A stretch of DNA of 5,793 nt from Alphaproteobacteria bacterium (GTDB lineage: Bacteria > Pseudomonadota > Alphaproteobacteria > Rhizobiales > Devosiaceae), in NCBI GenBank assembly GCA_018820005.1, contig JAHJOS010000068.1, forward strand, positions 1 through 5,793. The letters run 5' to 3'. A model generated the notes under the pieces. That model was given only the letters and a program-made list of their open reading frames with translations. It had not been told where the DNA came from and did no database searches. This document shows, in pieces, positions 5,332 to 5,793 of the stretch. How positions within the stretch are numbered: position 1 is the stretch's first letter; each line of letters starts with the position of its first letter. A program made the position numbers and the translations under genes.

Positions 5332-5763
5332 TTATGCGGCTTCGTACTCGTCGTCCTGGTCGTCGCGGACCTGAACAGGGCCGCTATCGAGACCCTTTGC
5401 ATTGACGTCGCGATCAACGAACTCGATCACGGCCATGGGCGCATTGTCGCCATAGCGGAAACCGGCCTTCATGATGCGGATATAGCCGCCCTGACGTTCC
5501 TTGTAGCGCGGGCCAAGCACAGCAAAGAGCTTGGCAACCTGGCCTTCGTCACGAACCTGAGCGATCGCCTGACGGCGAGCATGCAGATCGCCGCGCTTGC
5601 CAAGGGTGATCAGCTTCTCGACGATCGGACGCAGGTCCTTGGCCTTGGGAAGCGTGGTGACGATCTGCTCGTGCTTGATCAGCGCGGCAGACATATTTGC
5701 GAACATGGCCTTGCGGTGGCTGGCAGTCCGGTTGAGTTTGCGACCTGAATTACCGTGGCGCAT
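5332..5763 (-). CDS. rplQ: 50S ribosomal protein L17 (bL17)
   Basis: The 143-residue product is a full-length bL17, a structural protein of the large ribosomal subunit located near the peptide exit tunnel. It opens with the invariant MRHGNSGRKLNR followed by HRKAMFANM (17-25) and LIKHEQIVTTLPKAK (28-42), and the core ends with YIRIMKAGFRYGDNAPMAVIEFVDR. The acidic C-terminal tail (DDQDDEYEAA) beyond the core is the kind of extension seen in alphaproteobacterial L17. AGGAG lies 6 bases before the ATG. rplQ is normally the last gene after rpoA in the rpsM-rpsK-rpoA-rplQ cluster; the 30 bases left upstream are too few to show rpoA. A strong terminator follows. The identification is secure. Confidence 0.99.
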   Translation of the reverse strand: MRHGNSGRKLNRTASHRKAMFANMSAALIKHEQIVTTLPKAKDLRPIVEKLITLGKRGDLHARRQAIAQVRDEGQVAKLFAVLGPRYKERQGGYIRIMKAGFRYGDNAPMAVIEFVDRDVNAKGLDSGPVQVRDDQDDEYEAA

Positions 5764-5769
5764 GGCAGT

Positions 5770-5774
5770 CTCCT
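5770..5774 (-). promoter_or_regulatory. ribosome binding site of rplQ
   Basis: The minus strand reads AGGAG, 6 bases before the rplQ ATG, a strong SD as expected for an abundant ribosomal protein. No promoter is visible in the last 30 bases of the window, which agrees with rplQ being cotranscribed from upstream. Confidence 0.8.
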
Positions 5775-5793
5775 AAAGTGCTTGGCAGCGCAG

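Noticed and set aside
5002..5748. 248-codon plus-strand frame across the rplQ/SDR junction
   Set aside because: It runs antisense through two solid genes and a terminator, and its translation has no recognisable domain. It is a codon-bias shadow.
1..5793. CRISPR arrays, tRNA/rRNA genes, insertion sequences, toxin-antitoxin or defence cassettes
   Set aside because: No regularly spaced repeats, cloverleaf-like sequence, transposase motifs, terminal repeats or paired small genes were seen on either strand.

Overview
The window looks like chromosomal DNA from a GC-rich alphaproteobacterium of the order Hyphomicrobiales (Rhizobiales), most likely Devosia or a close relative. This is an inference from the style of the L17 protein, the HtrA protease and the PLP-dependent decarboxylase, plus a CTATAT-like -10 box; no taxonomic search was possible. 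No rRNA, tRNA, CRISPR array, insertion sequence or phage gene was seen.

Layout, left to right. Bases 1-49 hold the last 15 codons of a plus-strand gene ending in a typical VOC/glyoxalase C-terminus. Facing it on the minus strand (81-617) is a small P-loop kinase-like gene whose frame is cut by one amber codon at 420-422. Upstream of that, on the same strand, is a complete periplasmic HtrA/Deg serine protease (701-2185) with two PDZ domains; a strong RNA hairpin lies in the 83 bases between the two genes. A 200-base divergent region (2186-2385) separates the protease from a plus-strand fold-type III PLP-dependent ornithine/lysine decarboxylase (2386-3567), which ends in a clean UUCG-loop terminator. 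Next is a second, unrelated small P-loop protein of the FlaR/'topology modulation' type (3674-4213). It converges with a minus-strand extended SDR reductase/epimerase (4216-5253), with only 2 bases between the stop codons. The window closes with rplQ (5332-5763, minus strand), the usual last gene of the alpha/S13/S11 ribosomal operon, followed by a strong intrinsic terminator.

How the genes relate. There is no single pathway here. rplQ belongs to the translation operon, the protease to envelope protein quality control, the decarboxylase to polyamine synthesis (putrescine/cadaverine), and the SDR to carbonyl or sugar-nucleotide-like redox chemistry of unknown substrate. The decarboxylase, FlaR-like and SDR genes may be a later insertion between rplQ and the htrA-like gene, but this is inference.

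No new multi-gene system is evident. The most interesting signals are small: the amber-interrupted kinase, a 9-bp inverted repeat whose arms encode the same C-terminal Val-Arg-Arg of two convergent genes and whose loop holds both stop codons, a 9-bp inverted repeat across the divergent promoter region, and an SDR gene starting just 15 bases past a strong terminator.
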